Assembly: GCA_905331475.1 (NCBI GenBank)
Contig: CAJNYU010000079.1
Coordinates: forward strand, 1 to 64,000
DNA length: 64,000 bases
Direction of reading: 5' to 3'
From: Rotaria socialis
Taxonomy: Eukaryota > Rotifera > Eurotatoria > Philodinida > Philodinidae
The notes beneath the pieces are model-generated. The model did no database searches, was not told the DNA's origin, and saw nothing but the letters and a program-made list of their open reading frames with translations. Of the stretch, positions 61,920 to 64,000 are shown in pieces. Numbering within the stretch: position 1 is the stretch's first letter; each line of letters begins with the position of its first letter. Position numbers and translations under genes: made by a program.

Positions 61920-63028
61920 GCGCCAAGTGTTACTATCATCTAGTTTTATCGAGAAGCTTTCATACTGAAAGTACATTCATAACGATCACAATAAACTCTA
62001 AGCCACTAATTATTGTTTGATAATTATGTAAAATCTTTCACTAATCTTCAATGAGCTACTGTTATACTTAATATTATCCGAAATATCAAAGTCAAACTTA
62101 TATTGCTCAGACCTGAGCAGCATGTTCTGTTCGTAAATTGATCGATGATAATTACGTTGAAAGCTATTTTCAACCATCATCTTTACTTTATCTGATTCCA
62201 AATTATTTTATTCAACTTTGACAAAGTGAAATGAGTAACGATGGTATGTATGTTTTATTGATCAAGGGGGAAACGACGTACGCCGGTACTCCGAGGAGTC
62301 CATGGACTCTCTGGACTTTGTGGGGTACAGTGAGAATTCAAAGAGTGCAACGCATTCAACGATAAGTATAGACTAACAATTTATTAACGGTTGCTATGAG
62401 TTATCCTAATTTCTTTGTGATATTTGTTTTTCTTTGTAGAAAGCGAGATATATTTAATTTCTAGAATCATATTTACTTGATTGTTATTTCAAATTAATCG
62501 AACTTAAACACGAGCAGAATATAAAATAAACTATATAGCTGTGTTTGTGATGCGCATTTAATTTTCTTTTTTTCAATTGTGCCAACATCAATCGATTTGA
62601 ACGAAAGTTAGTCTAATAATTGAGTCTCTCTATTGTATAAAACTTTAAACAACTACTAACTCAAAATCTGGTTTCAGTTATGATAGTGTTCAAAAATATT
62701 CACTCACATGTGCAAAAATAATTTAAAAAAATGAGCCTGTGAAAAAGAATTGATTGTTGGGCTTGTTATTTTAAACATGAATATATTTATATGTCTAATA
62801 AATTATCAATATTAGATGAAAAATATTTCACGTGTAAATAAACTTTGTTATCATGTGATAAGAAAACACCAAAAAATATTAATTCAACACATCAAAGTTT
62901 TATAAAACAATTATTACGCTAGAATATATTTCTTGGTGATATATATCATTTATTTCATCAATAGCTAATAAATATATTTAATATAACACGTAATGAAAAA
63001 TTTCAAGTACATTCATTGAAAATTATTA
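61920..63028. other. Gene-free stretch
   Basis: AT-rich DNA without protein-like frames. A short stretch at 62263-62330 (accc/ggagtccatggactctctgg) is GC-richer and palindromic in part. Confidence 0.5.
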
Positions 63029-64000
63029 TTCAAATTATTGATAATTATGAAAATTTATTTTATTTTTTCGTTTCTCTGATTTCAAATAATATGTTTTGGA
63101 TATTTTATTCATGTTTATTTAATAATCTTTCTTAAAATAATACTATCTATACACTATTAAATCAAATTCAACCATTTTTTGTAATCACAAAAAAACTTAT
63201 TAGTAGCTATATATGTTTTTGTTTTAAATTTAATGATAAAATTATAAAAGACGAATTCTATTCTAGTTTTGGAAATAAAATATTGCATTATATGTTTGGA
63301 TTTTTCTTTTATTGCTTTGATGCATCAAATGATTAATACGATCACTGCATCGATTGGCACATTAAAACTGTTTTCATACTCATTCAGAATCGGCATAAAA
63401 ACCATCTGATTCATAAAAACGATAAAATATGGGTATTTTTTTGAAAAGTATATACTTAAAATTCACGAAATAATTTATTTTATATCAGATTGAAAATGTT
63501 TCAAGTGTGTGAATGGAGAAAGATCTCTGCTCATACAAATAATTCGTCTTTATATAACAGTAGAAATTTCTCTCAATCTCAAATTTTCACATTGAAATAA
63601 TATCATTAAGGTTGGTTTATATAAAAATAGTTTTTGTTTTAAGTTTGAAAATTCATCTCAGTCTAAATCTGTCATTAAATAAATGTTTTTTACTGGCAAA
63701 ACGATAGAAACTCTAATCGTTTATCAATGAAGACTGAAAAAAATGCATTCCTTTGATTTCTAATAAGTTTTTGGCTTTGAATAGGTTATAAGTATGGTGA
63801 AAATGTAATAATCCCTTGCACCTCTCTTTGAAGATGTACCGCTTCTTTCTATCAAACATTTCATAGATTTCACCGTATAAATATGATCAATTCAATTAAT
63901 GAGCACAATAATCATTTTATCTAATGACGAAAATTCTGAAGATTATCGAGCAACACTCGATTATATGATGGAACAGAAAAAAATTGGCAGTATCGAATAG
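63029..64000. repeat. ~955-bp direct repeat, copy 2, with candidate first exon
   Basis: Same-orientation match to 46101-47054. The last 102 bases (63899-64000) are an ATG-started frame of 33 codons, MSTIIILSNDENSEDYRATL and on, ending TAG at the window edge. Copy 1 has the same frame but GTG in place of ATG and several amino-acid changes (MSKTI-like, SKDYREALDCIMEQ). A GT within the last codons could be a splice donor, so this may be the 5' part of a gene continuing outside the window. Confidence 0.8.

Noticed and set aside
1-64000. tRNA, rRNA and CRISPR arrays
   Set aside because: No cloverleaf-like A/B box pairs, rRNA core sequence or regular repeat-spacer arrays were seen; a tRNA scan would be decisive.

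Overview
The window looks like nuclear DNA of a bdelloid rotifer (Rotaria/Adineta type). It is very AT-rich. Its genes are split by tiny GT-AG introns, mostly 46-71 bp. It carries short stretches of TGTGGG, the telomere repeat described in bdelloids. It also holds a bacterial-type D-Ala-D-Ala carboxypeptidase gene that has acquired spliceosomal introns, the kind of horizontally acquired gene bdelloids are known for. The species is inference; the gene structures were read directly from open frames, splice sites and codon phase.

Left part (1-13 kb): a 340-bp repeat at the edge; a membrane alkaline-phosphatase-superfamily (LTA-synthase/sulfatase-like) gene, 2465-4776 (+); a GDE1-type glycerophosphodiester phosphodiesterase, 7226-8337 (-); and two tandem B-box/coiled-coil genes, 10426-11214 and 11570-12956 (+). 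The second B-box gene ends in a domain resembling the non-catalytic insert of USP4/11/15 ubiquitin proteases.

Middle (14-24 kb): a complete 26-exon GBF1 orthologue (large Arf-GEF, Sec7 domain) on the minus strand, with four unusually large introns. Beyond it lie an NHL-repeat pseudogene and a synaptotagmin-like TM-C2-C2 gene (25897-27560, +). A divergent paralogue of that gene is at 39919-41434.

Between and after these (27.9-47 kb) are small non-autonomous DNA transposons with clear inverted ends: a TA-flanked element at 27950-28629, a fold-back at 30239-30397, two others at 31769 and 32359, and a hAT-type element at 44176-44777 with a perfect 8-bp target duplication. Also present are an unrecognised Ser-rich gene (30468-31298, -), a pair of related four-TM proteins (34222-35299, -), and the second, inverted copy of the 340-bp repeat next to head-to-head TGTGGG-like repeats at 43.3 kb.

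Right part (47-64 kb): a possible multi-TM gene (47169-51940, -) with a predicted 3.9-kb intron holding an assembly gap; decayed coding fragments at 53.5-54.9 kb; the S13-family carboxypeptidase (57073-58573, +); two more inverted-end elements; a short membrane-protein locus interrupted by an in-frame TGA (61264-61632); and a second copy (63029-64000) of a ~955-bp segment also found at 46101-47054.

The genes do not form one pathway. The recognisable ones concern membranes and trafficking (GBF1, C2 proteins, GDE1, multi-TM proteins), beside a ubiquitin-related chimera and bacterial-type wall-active chemistry.
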